Shown: positions 20,226 to 29,868, counted from the stretch's first letter. The stretch: 64,000 nucleotides of DNA from Cocleimonas flava (GCF_004339015.1 NZ_SMFQ01000005.1:248001-312000), one strand, 5' to 3'. Numbers and translations are program-made. Notes: generated from the sequence alone by a model not told the origin.

Positions 20226-20255
20226 TTACCTATACCTTTCTCTTAATTTTGTGGT

Positions 20256-20792
20256 TTAGTTAGCCATTACAGACGTCATTTTGCTCAAACGCCCTTTTAA
20301 AGAACCATCTATTACCAAATCGCCAGCCTGAATGATCGCACCACCGAGCAGTGTTTCATCAACGCTAACCTTTATTTTTACGTCACGCCCCAAACGTTTT
20401 TTGAGAGCATCAGAAATAGACTTCTCTTCTGTCTCAGTTAACGCTTTAGCTGATGTAACGATTGCCTCAACAGAACCTTCTGCCTCATCTTTAAGTACTT
20501 CATAAATTGCACTCATTTCAGGGAGAAGTGAAAGACGGTCGTTTTCAGCTAGCATACTAACAAGGTTTTTCGCTTGCTCGTTCAACTTGCCATCGCAAAG
20601 TTGAACGAAAGCATCAGCGCCTGCTTGCTTAGCCATTTTGGGAGTTGCAAGTAATGCACTAACTTTCTCATCACTTGCTATAGCACCCATAAAACCAAGC
20701 ATATCAGACCACTCACCTAAGCTACCTGCTGACTCGGCCATTTCAAAAACGGCACGAGCGTAGGGACGAGCTGCTGTAGTCAATTCAGACAT
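20256..20792 (-). CDS. atpH: ATP synthase delta subunit
   Basis: Peripheral-stalk subunit connecting F1 to the b dimer, 178 residues. The N-terminal helical domain (ARPYARAVFEMAES) and the C-terminal GGAIIQAGDLVIDGSLKGRL motif are intact. It lies 11 bp downstream of atpF. Confidence 0.97.
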   Translation of the reverse strand: MSELTTAARPYARAVFEMAESAGSLGEWSDMLGFMGAIASDEKVSALLATPKMAKQAGADAFVQLCDGKLNEQAKNLVSMLAENDRLSLLPEMSAIYEVLKDEAEGSVEAIVTSAKALTETEEKSISDALKKRLGRDVKIKVSVDETLLGGAIIQAGDLVIDGSLKGRLSKMTSVMAN

Positions 20793-20803
20793 AATCGTAT
20801 TTC

Positions 20804-21274
20804 CTATATCTGCTCAATCAGCTCTTTCAATGCAGCTTTGTGCGCATTGGCATCAACCTCTTTACCAAGAATCTTACTAGCACCTGCAACTGCCAAACTT
20901 GACACCTGAGTACGTAAAGAATCTTTAGCGCGGTTAACTTCCTGATCGATTTCTGCCTGAGCACCAGCAATAACGCGGTCAGCTTCTTCAACTGCCTTGT
21001 TTTTTGCTTCTTCGATCATTTGCGTGTCACGAGCTTTCGCTTGAGCAATGATTTCTGCCGCTTCCTGCTTGGCTTCTTTGATCGCCTGCTTAGCATTTTC
21101 TGCCGCTAGCTCTTGATCCTTCATGCCTTTTTCAGATGCAGCTAAACCGTCAGCAATACGTTTTTTTCGATCTTCCAATGTATTAATAACTGGCTCCCAA
21201 AGCACTGCTTTGATAAACCAGATCAGAATTGAAAAAACAATCAGCTGACCAATTAATGTTGCTGTTACATTCAT
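20804..21274 (-). CDS. atpF: ATP synthase b subunit
   Basis: Peripheral-stalk subunit of 156 residues. One N-terminal membrane helix (about 5-26, LIGQLIVFSILIWFIKAVLW) is followed by a long charged coiled coil rich in Ala, Glu and Lys. A single b-type gene is present, so the stalk is a homodimer as in other gammaproteobacteria. Confidence 0.97.
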   Translation of the reverse strand: MNVTATLIGQLIVFSILIWFIKAVLWEPVINTLEDRKKRIADGLAASEKGMKDQELAAENAKQAIKEAKQEAAEIIAQAKARDTQMIEEAKNKAVEEADRVIAGAQAEIDQEVNRAKDSLRTQVSSLAVAGASKILGKEVDANAHKAALKELIEQI

Positions 21275-21325
21275 GATTTTTCTCCGAATACTATTTCAGT
21301 TAAGTCGAATTAGAGTTCGAAAAAA

Positions 21326-21610
21326 TTAACCACCAATCGCAGCAGCAGCAGCACCGATGAACGGGTTCGCAAAGATGAACCACATTGAGATACCCAAAAC
21401 GATCATTGGGAATGCTTCCATCAAACCACCAGTAAATAACATTTGACCAGTTAATTGGGCACGCATCTCAGGCTGACGAGCGATACCTTCAATAAACTTC
21501 GAACAAATCAAACCCCAACCTAAAGCCGAACCTAAACCAGCAGCCGCTAGAATGATACCAACACCGATTGCAGTGGCAGACATGATTTCAGATACAATTG
21601 CAGCATCCAT
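21326..21610 (-). CDS. atpE: ATP synthase c subunit (proteolipid)
   Basis: Membrane rotor-ring subunit, 94 residues, two helices joined by the polar loop ARQPE. The ion-binding carboxylate is Glu65 (GLMEAFPMI), where E. coli has Asp61. The residue after it is Ala, not the Ser/Thr found in sodium-binding rings, and the helix-1 Gln of such rings is absent, so a proton ring is inferred. The N-terminus is some 15 residues longer than the E. coli protein, and the C-terminus carries an Ala-rich extension. Confidence 0.97.
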   Translation of the reverse strand: MDAAIVSEIMSATAIGVGIILAAAGLGSALGWGLICSKFIEGIARQPEMRAQLTGQMLFTGGLMEAFPMIVLGISMWFIFANPFIGAAAAAIGG

Positions 21611-21681
21611 AGTAAATCTCCTAAATATAAAAAATGTTAAAAATTAAAAAAAGTAAACTCAAATATAACGAACACTAAAAT

Positions 21682-22578
<897 letters not shown>

Positions 22579-22584
22579 TTATAA

Positions 22585-22995
22585 TTACTTATTGTCGTTG
22601 CTATCGGAGGCGTCTTTTGCAGCATTAGCAACCTCCTCGGAAGCCAACTTCGTTTGCTTAGAGCCAAATAACATAAAGGCCAGCTGAGCAACAGCAAAGG
22701 TTCCTAGCATAGGAGGAGGTAATAACTTCAAAACTCCCATACCGACACCAAACATAACAAGTACAAAAACAAATCTTTGAATAACACCGAGATAAAGTGT
22801 CAGCACTCCACCCTCAGGGTTTTCCTTAGCCATTTCGCCTGCAGAATCCAGACGACGTGACAATAAAATCGTATTAGCTATTGCAACAGCGCCACCATAA
22901 GCAGCCGGCAATATACCATTATCACCTAAATAGAAGAATGAAACAGCGACTCCAAGCAATACCAAAATGGCCTGTATAACTAATAAATTTCTCAT
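22585..22995 (-). CDS. atpI: ATP synthase accessory protein AtpI
   Basis: First gene of the operon, 136 residues with four membrane helices. AtpI helps assemble the c-ring or transports Mg2+ in some bacteria. The segment GILPAAYGGAVAIANTILL is characteristic. The C-terminal tail is hydrophilic. Start chosen at the ATG giving MRNLLVIQAIL. Confidence 0.9.
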   Translation of the reverse strand: MRNLLVIQAILVLLGVAVSFFYLGDNGILPAAYGGAVAIANTILLSRRLDSAGEMAKENPEGGVLTLYLGVIQRFVFVLVMFGVGMGVLKLLPPPMLGTFAVAQLAFMLFGSKQTKLASEEVANAAKDASDSNDNK

Positions 22996-23067
22996 TTATC
23001 TATTCACTATTTCGTTCTTTTGCGAATGAACCAAATGCCATTCGTATAGTCTATGACTCTATCAACA

Positions 23068-23096
23068 AATTTAATCTTGCTAAGTCATTGAATCAA
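23068..23096 (-). promoter_or_regulatory. Possible atp operon promoter
   Basis: On the minus strand TTGATT (23091-23096), a 17-bp spacer and TAAATT (23068-23073), about 70 bp upstream of atpI. The boxes are only fair matches, but this is the best sigma-70-like pair in the spacer. Confidence 0.35.
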
Positions 23097-23176
23097 GACG
23101 CGAGAATACTAGCATCAGGCTTTCTTTCACTCAACTAAACTTACTTAATTAATCAATATTTATTCATCTTTTAATA

Positions 23177-23581
23177 CTAATTATGAGTAGATCTTTTTTT
23201 ATCCCAATAAACAATTATTGATTTAGCGATGTAATACAACAAGATACCCGCAAAATCGGCAAACCAATCTGCCAATGAAAAAGAACGAAACTCGGTAAAG
23301 TACTGTGCAACCTCTATACCACCACCATAAATTAAAAGTGGTAATCCCTTCCATAACCAAAATGGACTGCGCGAGATTGCTAAATCCATCAGCAGCGCAA
23401 AACCAAAAAACACGATCACATGTATCAATTTATCGTTTATTGATATATCGGGAGGAAACTCCAAATGAATAGTCGCCACCCAGGCACCCAATACCATCAA
23501 GGTAATAACCAACGCTCTAGTACTCACTTTAAATGCAGCAATTCGCCTTAAATGGCGCACCAGAATAATTAGATTATGCAT
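23177..23581 (-). CDS. VanZ-like family membrane protein
   Basis: Integral membrane protein of 134 residues, four predicted helices. The family pattern DKLIHVIVFFGFALL, GGGIEVAQYF and SLADWFADFAGILLYY is clear. VanZ-like domains are common in envelope-related contexts, but their activity is unknown. It lies about 180 bp upstream of the atp operon on the same strand and is divergent from uvrD. Confidence 0.85.
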   Translation of the reverse strand: MHNLIILVRHLRRIAAFKVSTRALVITLMVLGAWVATIHLEFPPDISINDKLIHVIVFFGFALLMDLAISRSPFWLWKGLPLLIYGGGIEVAQYFTEFRSFSLADWFADFAGILLYYIAKSIIVYWDKKRSTHN

Positions 23582-23725
23582 TCCGTATTTGACTTCTAAC
23601 CTGTGATATTGAAAAGTGCGTGAATAGTATCCACATTAACTACAAATTCATACTCTTAATCCGTTACAATTCATAAAATACATACCCCCTATTTATATAT
23701 TAAGAACTTAATTACAGAGCCCCTA

Positions 23726-25918
23726 ATGGACGTATCCCACATACTCGATGACTTAAACAAACCACAACGCGAAGCGGTATCCGCTGGTAAAAACCCATTG
23801 TTGATATTAGCTGGCGCAGGCAGTGGCAAGACACGAGTTTTAGTCCACCGCATTGCATGGCTCATACAAGTAGAACAAGTTTCACCGTTTGCCATACTAT
23901 CCGTTACCTTCACCAACAAAGCCGCCGCTGAAATGCGCGGACGCATAGAAGGATTACTCGGCACACCTGCTGGTGGCATGTGGGTAGGTACCTTCCACGG
24001 TTTATCTCATCGATTACTCAGAAGACACTGGGAAGAAGCCAAATTACCGCAAAACTTCCAGATACTGGATTCAGACGACCAATTACGACTAATCAAACGC
24101 GTCCATCGCGGACTCCAGCTGGATGAAAAGCTCTGGCCAGCCAAACAATCCATGTGGTACATCAATAAACGCAAAGACGAAGGCATTCGCTCGATGCATA
24201 TTGAGGATCGTGGCGACCCTACAACTCGACAGCTTGTAGACGTGTATAAACAGTACGAAGATGCCTGCCAACGCGCTGGTGTTGTAGACTTCGCCGAATT
24301 ACTCCTGCGTTCATTAGAATTATTACGCGACAACCCGGAAATTCTCAGCCACTACCAAAAACGCTTTCAACACATTCTGGTAGACGAGTTCCAAGACACC
24401 AATACTTTACAATATGCATGGATACGTCTACTCGCAGGTGAGAATATTCCACCGTTTGTTGTTGGCGATGACGACCAATCAATCTATGGCTGGCGTGGTG
24501 CAAAAATAGAACACATTCAAAATTTCTCACGCGACTTTTCACAAACGCAAACCATAAAGCTTGAACAAAACTACCGCTCCAGTGGCAACATCCTGAATGC
24601 AGCCAATGCAGTTATCGATAACAACGAAGGACGACTCGGCAAAAACCTCTGGACCGATGGCGGTGATGGCGAACCTATTCATTTATACGCCGCCTACAAT
24701 GAAATTGAAGAAGGCACTTACGTAGCCTCACGCATTCAACAATGGGTCAGCCACGGTAACTCACACAGTGACATCGCCATACTCTACCGCTCTAATGCGC
24801 AATCCCGTGTTTTTGAAAGCATACTTAATGAAAACTCCATTGCTTATCGTGTGTATGGTGGCCAGCGATTCTTCGAGCGTGCCGAAGTTAAAGACGCACT
24901 TGCCTACCTAAAACTCTGCGCCAATCGACAAGACGACCCTTCGTTCGAGCGAGTCATCAACCAGCCTACTCGCGGTATTGGCGATAAAACAGTCAGTGTC
25001 ATTCGCGAACATGCACGTAACACCAGCAGTACACTTTGGCAATCATCGATAGCACTGTTAGAAACAGCAACCTTTACTGCGCGTGCAGCGGGCGCATTAC
25101 AGCTTTTTGTGCAACTCATAGAACAAATGGCAAGCGACATCAATGGACTACCATTAGATGAGCAAGTCGAACACGTCATCGAAACCTCGAAACTTAAAGA
25201 TCATTACCTTAAGAAAGAAAAAGGCGATGCTGGCCAGGCTCGCATAGAAAACCTCAACGAATTAATCTCTGCCGCTCAAGGCTTTACTTATAAACCCGAT
25301 GACGAACACGCCGACATGGACTTCCTCACCGCGTTTCTTTCACACGCTTCATTAGAAGCAGGTGAAGGACAGGGTCAAGCTGGCGATGACTGCGTTCAAT
25401 TAATGACACTCCATTCCGCCAAAGGCTTAGAATTCCCGCTAGTATTTCTCGTTGGACTCGAAGAAGGACTGTTCCCGCATCAAATGTCGGTCGAAGAAGA
25501 AGGCAGACTGGAAGAAGAACGCCGCCTTTGCTATGTAGGCATCACCCGCGCCGAAACCCAATTGGTGATGAGTTACGCAGAACAACGCAGACTTTATGGC
25601 AATACACTATATGGCGTACCTTCGCGCTTCTTAAAAGAAATCCCGGAAACACTCATCGAAGAGATTCGCCCCAAGGTAAATACCTACAGCAATAGTAATT
25701 GGCAATCAGATTACGAGCGCGAAACCAAACCGCGTCTAGCTACACGCACCAATGAAACAGGCATGTCGATTGGGCAGCGAGTTTCGCATGCGAAATTTGG
25801 CGAGGGGATTATTACTGATGTGGAAGGGGCTGGCAGTCATGCCAGGGTGCAGGTGAATTTTGATTACGAGGGATCCAAGTGGTTGGTTCTTAGTTATGCG
25901 AACTTGACGTCGCTTTAG
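23726..25918 (+). CDS. uvrD: DNA helicase II UvrD
   Basis: SF1A helicase for nucleotide excision and mismatch repair, 730 residues. Motif I GAGSGKT, motif Ia SVTFTNKAA, motif II VDEFQDTN, motif III GDDDQSIYGWRGA, motif IV LEQNYRSS, motif V LMTLHSAKGLEFP and motif VI YVGITRAE all appear in order. The C-terminal part contains the RNA-polymerase-binding Tudor-like region (GQRVSHAKFGEGIITDVEG). UvrD is favoured over Rep by the length and this C-terminus. A repeat copy with a T-run follows 12 bp after the stop. Confidence 0.97.
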   Translation: MDVSHILDDLNKPQREAVSAGKNPLLILAGAGSGKTRVLVHRIAWLIQVEQVSPFAILSVTFTNKAAAEMRGRIEGLLGTPAGGMWVGTFHGLSHRLLRRHWEEAKLPQNFQILDSDDQLRLIKRVHRGLQLDEKLWPAKQSMWYINKRKDEGIRSMHIEDRGDPTTRQLVDVYKQYEDACQRAGVVDFAELLLRSLELLRDNPEILSHYQKRFQHILVDEFQDTNTLQYAWIRLLAGENIPPFVVGDDDQSIYGWRGAKIEHIQNFSRDFSQTQTIKLEQNYRSSGNILNAANAVIDNNEGRLGKNLWTDGGDGEPIHLYAAYNEIEEGTYVASRIQQWVSHGNSHSDIAILYRSNAQSRVFESILNENSIAYRVYGGQRFFERAEVKDALAYLKLCANRQDDPSFERVINQPTRGIGDKTVSVIREHARNTSSTLWQSSIALLETATFTARAAGALQLFVQLIEQMASDINGLPLDEQVEHVIETSKLKDHYLKKEKGDAGQARIENLNELISAAQGFTYKPDDEHADMDFLTAFLSHASLEAGEGQGQAGDDCVQLMTLHSAKGLEFPLVFLVGLEEGLFPHQMSVEEEGRLEEERRLCYVGITRAETQLVMSYAEQRRLYGNTLYGVPSRFLKEIPETLIEEIRPKVNTYSNSNWQSDYERETKPRLATRTNETGMSIGQRVSHAKFGEGIITDVEGAGSHARVQVNFDYEGSKWLVLSYANLTSL

Positions 25919-25930
25919 GGGAGTTATCTT

Positions 25931-25959
25931 GTCACCCCCCTACTTTGGGGCACTTTTTT
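25931..25959 (+). repeat. Dispersed G/C-run repeat, copy 3, terminator-like after uvrD
   Basis: It reads GTCACCCCCCTACTTTGGGG then CACTTTTTT. The C-run can pair with GGGG around the TACTTT loop, and the T-run follows, so it can act as a terminator for uvrD. Confidence 0.85.
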
Positions 25960-26290
25960 AGATTGCGCTAAATTGTTTCGTTGCTTTATGGACTATTGGA
26001 CTTCCCTCGAATATCTATTCACAGCACCGAGTGACTTTCTTTTCAAAACAGCAAAAAGAAAGCAACCAAAGAATTGCCGTGATTCTAAACCGTTGCCAAG
26101 CTGAATTCATCGAGGGAAATAATGGGAATGAAGGGGACTCGCTCCTAAAGCCACTCAAACAACCTTCATTCTTATCCATTATTCCTGAAATTTATCAATT
26201 ATTTAAAATTAAGAATAAAAAAATAAAAATACAACCTCAGAAATAAAAGAGCAATCACCCCAACTACGAAAACACCCACTCAAGTTTAAA
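25960..26290. other. Spacer between uvrD and the VOC gene
   Basis: No convincing gene. An open frame at 26031-26246 (71 codons, Lys/Gln/Asn-rich at the end) has no ribosome-binding site and no family resemblance I recognise. I regard it as chance or decayed sequence between two repeat loci. Confidence 0.45.
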
Positions 26291-26348
26291 AGCCACCTCC
26301 CCACTTACAGGCCTTTTTTTAAAAGTACCTGTAAGTGGGGAGGTGGCT
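26291..26348. repeat. Inverted pair of dispersed repeats (copy 4)
   Basis: Left arm AGCCACCTCCCCACTTACAGG (26291-26311) and its exact complement at 26328-26348, with a T7 A4 central segment. A 21-bp perfect stem results. Both arms carry the same variant (CTCCCC instead of CCCCCC), so the pair has changed in concert or been duplicated as a unit. It lies 26 bp beyond the stop of the VOC gene and may terminate it. Confidence 0.9.
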
Positions 26349-26373
26349 AAACAATCTCAATAAAAGATAACCC

Positions 26374-26754
26374 CTAACTATAATCTACTACCTCAATTTC
26401 CAATTCATCCACCATGAAATAAAAGCGTCTTCCGGGCTCATATTCGCCATGATTAAAGGGCTTATAACCTTCTTCTTTCACTTTTGATTCAACCTCATCG
26501 ATACCTGAAACGACAATCCCCACATGATTCAGGTTGTTAATTTTCTCTGGATTTCGTGATCGAGTTTCTATTGCTTGTTTGTGCGTATATAAAGCCAAGT
26601 ACGAATCATCACTTCCTACGTGAACGGTTCTGCCATTATTCAGCGCTGCTCCTGACCATCTTATTTTCCAATCGAACAAACGGCAAAATAATGAGGCGAG
26701 TTCGTCAGGGTCTTTTACGGTTACATTTATGTGTTCTAAAGTGGCTGGTTTCAT
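26374..26754 (-). CDS. VOC superfamily protein (glyoxalase/bleomycin-resistance fold)
   Basis: Protein of 126 residues with paired beta-alpha-beta-beta-beta modules. The possible metal ligands are His8 (LEHINVTV), His77 (LNHVGIVV) and a Glu in the last strand (ELEIEVVDY). The substrate is unknown; relatives include lyases, dioxygenases and drug-binding proteins. It is transcribed from a SoxR-type promoter (26838-26868), so a role in defence against redox-cycling compounds is inferred. Confidence 0.82.
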   Translation of the reverse strand: MKPATLEHINVTVKDPDELASLFCRLFDWKIRWSGAALNNGRTVHVGSDDSYLALYTHKQAIETRSRNPEKINNLNHVGIVVSGIDEVESKVKEEGYKPFNHGEYEPGRRFYFMVDELEIEVVDYS

Positions 26755-26837
26755 GTGTTAACTCCTTTTTGATTCATATTTTTAAACGTACAAATCTATT
26801 TAACTGATTCGACAAGTAGCTTTGCTTCGATAAATAT

Positions 26838-26868
26838 ATATTAATATCTCAAGTTAACTTGAGATCAA
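26838..26868 (-). promoter_or_regulatory. SoxR operator within a 19-bp-spacer promoter for the VOC gene
   Basis: The perfect palindrome CTCAAGTTAACTTGAG (26848-26863) equals the core of the known SoxR site of the soxS promoter. On the minus strand TTGATC (26863-26868) and TAATAT (26838-26843) flank it with a 19-bp spacer, the overlong spacing that MerR-family activators correct. In the plus direction the boxes are poor. The VOC gene is thus the likely activated target, with soxR divergent. Confidence 0.85.
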
Positions 26869-26894
26869 GAGCTAATTTGACTATATTTTATGTC

Positions 26895-27353
26895 ATGAAA
26901 AATGACCCGTTTATGAGTATTGGACAGATTGCGAAACGTACTGGCAGTAACGTTTCGGCGATTCGATTTTATGCGACTGAAAATTTGATTCCGTTTACCA
27001 GAAGTCCTAGCGGTCATAGGCTTTTCCACCGTTCGGTGATTCGTCGTATTTCTTTTATTTTGATTTCTCAAAATCTGGGTTATTCCTTACAGGAAATCAA
27101 AGGCGCATTGGATTCGCTGCCCGAGAATCGCACACCCACCAAGGCAGACTGGGAGCGCTTGAGCAAAAAATTCAGTCAAGATATCGAATCGAGAATTAAG
27201 CAACTTAAAGAGTTACAATCAAAACTATCAGGATGCATCGGTTGCGGTTGTTTATCGCTGAAGAAATGCGAGCTTTACAACGCCGGTGACTATATTTCAA
27301 AAAATGGTTCTGGAGCACGCTTTCTATTGGGTGATAAACCAGACGAAAGTTAG
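26895..27353 (+). CDS. soxR: Redox-sensitive MerR-family regulator SoxR
   Basis: Transcription factor with an N-terminal winged helix (MSIGQIAKRTGSNVSAIRFY), a dimerisation helix and a C-terminal [2Fe-2S] cluster motif Cys114-x2-Cys117-x-Cys119-x5-Cys125 that defines SoxR. The ATG at 26895 is preferred over a TTG at 26859, because the latter would lie inside the operator palindrome. No soxS is nearby, in line with the direct regulon of non-enteric bacteria. Confidence 0.95.
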   Translation: MKNDPFMSIGQIAKRTGSNVSAIRFYATENLIPFTRSPSGHRLFHRSVIRRISFILISQNLGYSLQEIKGALDSLPENRTPTKADWERLSKKFSQDIESRIKQLKELQSKLSGCIGCGCLSLKKCELYNAGDYISKNGSGARFLLGDKPDES

Positions 27354-27406
27354 CATCACTGTTTTCTTTCATGTGTGTAACGACCATATTTTTTTGAGAC
27401 ACTCTT

Positions 27407-27437
27407 AAAAAAAAGCCTGTAAGTAGGGGGGTGCCTT
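27407..27437 (-). repeat. Dispersed G/C-run repeat, copy 5
   Basis: On the minus strand GGCACCCCCCTACTTACAGG followed by C and eight T. It lies about 55 bp downstream of soxR but is oriented with its T-run on the opposite strand, so it is not obviously a soxR terminator. Confidence 0.85.
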
Positions 27438-27604
27438 TATATTTAAAACAATTCCAAATAACTAAAGGCATTCAATTACTTGACCTAGATTAAGCAAATC
27501 CTAATAAACATTCCCGAAGATCTAATATTACTTTCATTAAACTCCTGCCAAAGTAATATCAACGTTAACTATCAACACTCATTTAACGAACAATAAGGGC
27601 AATT

Positions 27605-28207
27605 ATGAGCATTACTCTATTTCAAGATAATATTTTCCCACGCCACATTTCTGATTTGATGAATCTGATGCACATGATGGTTTTCAACGGTACGGATGGC
27701 GAAGAGAAGTGGGATACGTATCTCGATTTACGCCAAAAAGAGTGCGTTGCTCTAGCGCTAGCGCAATATTACCAATGCGATCATTGCATTAGCCACCACT
27801 TGAAAGCGGCTAAAAAGCTCGGAAAAATGGAGACCACGACACTTCAAGAAAACATTAGCCGAATAATTTTATTCTTACGTATCGATACCCGAACCATCAG
27901 CCAGTCAGAAAAAGAACACTGGATTAAAGCGTGGCAACGTTTTGCTCACAAAATCACAGTCACCAGTGGTGATACTGCTACGCCTTACTTAATTGGTCTA
28001 GCAATAGGCATTGCGCGTAATGATGAGTTTTTAATCGATTTTTGCGGCAACGATATGAAGCAGATTCTTCAGGAACAAAATATCGAGATTCGCCCTGCCA
28101 TTGGAGAATTGGAGTCTATCGTCATTTTCATGAAGGCCGCCGCATCAAAAAATCGAGTTGCTGAAAAGCTGGATACAATCTTTGGCGATAGTAAAAAAGA
28201 GTCTTAG
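27605..28207 (+). CDS. AhpD/carboxymuconolactone decarboxylase-like protein
   Basis: All-helical protein of 200 residues with the AhpD-type redox motif: a Glu-rich helix (RQKECVALALAQYY), then Cys58-x-x-Cys61 (QCDHC) followed by SHH. Such proteins act as peroxidase partners or alkylhydroperoxidases; some are decarboxylases without the Cys pair. The proximity to soxR suggests an oxidative-stress link, but no SoxR site was seen in its own upstream region. The C-terminal half (about 100-200) is less recognisable. Confidence 0.75.
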   Translation: MSITLFQDNIFPRHISDLMNLMHMMVFNGTDGEEKWDTYLDLRQKECVALALAQYYQCDHCISHHLKAAKKLGKMETTTLQENISRIILFLRIDTRTISQSEKEHWIKAWQRFAHKITVTSGDTATPYLIGLAIGIARNDEFLIDFCGNDMKQILQEQNIEIRPAIGELESIVIFMKAAASKNRVAEKLDTIFGDSKKES

Positions 28208-28326
28208 TTTATAAGTAGTTATCAACCAAAAAATACAAATACCACAACGCAGTAAAAGTAGATTAGATGAACCAAAAAGTTAAAAAATGCCTCTTACCTT
28301 ATATCATTTGAGAAAAAGAGACCCAC

Positions 28327-28791
28327 ATGAAAAAACTTAATTCTACAATCTTACTTTCAACTATCATTGTATTGTGTACTTTTTTAAGCGCGTGTTCTAC
28401 GGCACCTACGACCAACAACAAAGCGAATACCATTAAAAAACAGCCTGTGCTTCAGGTGCAAAAAGCAACGATATCTGACGTTAAAAAAGTATCTGTCGCT
28501 GACCCGAGCTCTAACAGTAGCGTACTGCGCACAACAGGATCTATAGCCGGCTCTATTCTTGGCTCTGCAAGTATCGCTGGCTCGATTATTGGCAGTATGA
28601 TTGGTAGCGCGGCAGGAAGCAGTGCAGACAGAGACTTAAGCAAGAAACCAGGATTAGAAATTTCTTTATTGCTTGATAATGGCGAGAACGTTGTTGTGAC
28701 ACAATTCGAGAACGAAACACAAACCTTTAAAAGAGGCGATAAAGTTAAGCTGGTTAAAAATGAAAGCTATGCACAAGTTGAGCATTTGTAA
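28327..28791 (+). CDS. Glycine-zipper outer-membrane lipoprotein
   Basis: Predicted lipoprotein of 154 residues with lipobox LSAC (Cys about 23). A Thr/Asn/Lys-rich linker follows. The central glycine-zipper (SIAGSILGSASIAGSIIGSM, about 77-100) has GxxxG/SxxxG spacing like SlyB or YMGG proteins. A short C-terminal beta region (about 115-154) is reminiscent of SlyB (VTQFENETQTFKRGDKVKLV). A role in outer-membrane integrity is inferred from family knowledge. Confidence 0.78.
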   Translation: MKKLNSTILLSTIIVLCTFLSACSTAPTTNNKANTIKKQPVLQVQKATISDVKKVSVADPSSNSSVLRTTGSIAGSILGSASIAGSIIGSMIGSAAGSSADRDLSKKPGLEISLLLDNGENVVVTQFENETQTFKRGDKVKLVKNESYAQVEHL

Positions 28792-28869
28792 TGCGTTTTA
28801 ACCGTTTTAATTACCTTCGAATATCTAATAAAATGCTTTTTTTAGCAAAAAAAGGGGAGTCATTGAAAA

Positions 28870-28901
28870 TGCCCCCCCCCCCTACTTTAAGGCTTATTTT
28901 T
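28870..28901 (+). repeat. Dispersed G/C-run repeat, copy 6
   Basis: The element has an unusually long run of 11 C, then TACTTTAAGGC and a T-rich tail. It lies between convergent genes (lipoprotein and YebE-like), where it may terminate the lipoprotein gene. Confidence 0.82.
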
Positions 28902-28923
28902 GAATGAAATGACTTAAGCCAAC

Positions 28924-29667
28924 TTAGGCTAATTCTTCTTCTTTCACTTTTTGTAACTGTGCTACTAGATCATCTGGCAGCCCCATTTCTTTGGCGAGTG
29001 AATCTAAATAATCGCGTTCCATCGAGTTCTCTCGATCCACTACCACTGCCGAGACCAAGTAAATTTCTGACGCCATTGCCTGGCTCTTAGCCATTGCCGC
29101 GATTTCTTTCACATCAAGCGGTCGAGCGATTTCTGCCTGCAGAATGCCTTCCACTTCATCGCCAAGCTCTAGTTTTACTATCTGCTCTTTAATCGCAGCT
29201 TCTTCTTTACTATTTACATGACCATCAGCTTTCGCCGCAGCTACCATCGCTCTTAACAAGGTTTGACTGCGGTCATTGGCTTGCTCTGGTTCTAGTTTAT
29301 CAAAGTTGATTAAACGGCCTTCACTCTTGCCTTGACCAGCCGCTTCTCTGGCAATGTCCTCATATTCTTGTTCAGTAGCATTTCTTTCTGACATCCAGTT
29401 TTGATAGGCTTTATAACCAATGCCACCAATGGCAGCAAGACTGCCTATTTTCAACGCCGAACCTGTTACTCTTCGCCCTGCTCCTGTTCCTAATAGCAAC
29501 GCTAAAACACCCGCCGCCATGGCGCCTTTCTTCATGCCATCCAGTTTGGCATCGCGCTCTTCACCTGCTTCGGGTATTTGTAATTTTTCTTCTGCGATGG
29601 TTTGTCCTTTACTCGCAAGGTCTTTGCCCGTTCTGAGTAATTCATCGAGAAATGATTTGGTATCCAT
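28924..29667 (-). CDS. DUF533 / YebE-like inner-membrane protein with TerB-type domain
   Basis: Protein of 247 residues. The N-terminus is hydrophilic and charged. A Gly/Ala-rich hydrophobic segment (about 48-90, GAMAAGVLALLLGTGAGRR and IGSLAAIGGIGYKAYQNW) anchors it in the membrane. The C-terminal all-helical part (about 125-240) has the TerB-like pattern LLRAMVAAAKADGHVNSKEE. E. coli YebE is part of the envelope stress response; the molecular role is unknown. Confidence 0.85.
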   Translation of the reverse strand: MDTKSFLDELLRTGKDLASKGQTIAEEKLQIPEAGEERDAKLDGMKKGAMAAGVLALLLGTGAGRRVTGSALKIGSLAAIGGIGYKAYQNWMSERNATEQEYEDIAREAAGQGKSEGRLINFDKLEPEQANDRSQTLLRAMVAAAKADGHVNSKEEAAIKEQIVKLELGDEVEGILQAEIARPLDVKEIAAMAKSQAMASEIYLVSAVVVDRENSMERDYLDSLAKEMGLPDDLVAQLQKVKEEELA

Positions 29668-29803
29668 GGTGTTTCTCCTTGTTAGTATTACACTAGTTTA
29701 TAGGGGCTAAATGATGTATTTTCAAGTCATTAGCTAAAGTATCACTCATCAAAATCTACTTCTAACACTCATCACTTTTATGATTTTGGTTTATTTCAGA
29801 CAT

Positions 29804-29868
29804 AAAAAAAGCGAGACCTTTCGGCTCGCTTTTTTTGACCTCATCTACACTATAAATAGTGAGATGAG
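29804..29868 (-). terminator. Terminator downstream of the cold-shock gene
   Basis: Two hairpins lie in series on the minus strand: CTCATCT...AGATGAG (29840-29868), then a stem of CGAG/CTCG extended by A/T pairs (29804-29815 with 29825-29836) with seven T. The second is a strong Rho-independent terminator and could also act on the opposite strand. Confidence 0.8.

Noticed and set aside
26031-26246. 71-codon open frame between uvrD and the VOC gene
   Set aside because: No ribosome-binding site, low-complexity Lys/Asn/Gln end and no recognisable family; it lies between two repeat loci and is probably non-coding.
26859-26894. TTG start for soxR at 26859
   Set aside because: It lies inside the SoxR operator palindrome; the ATG at 26895 fits the family.
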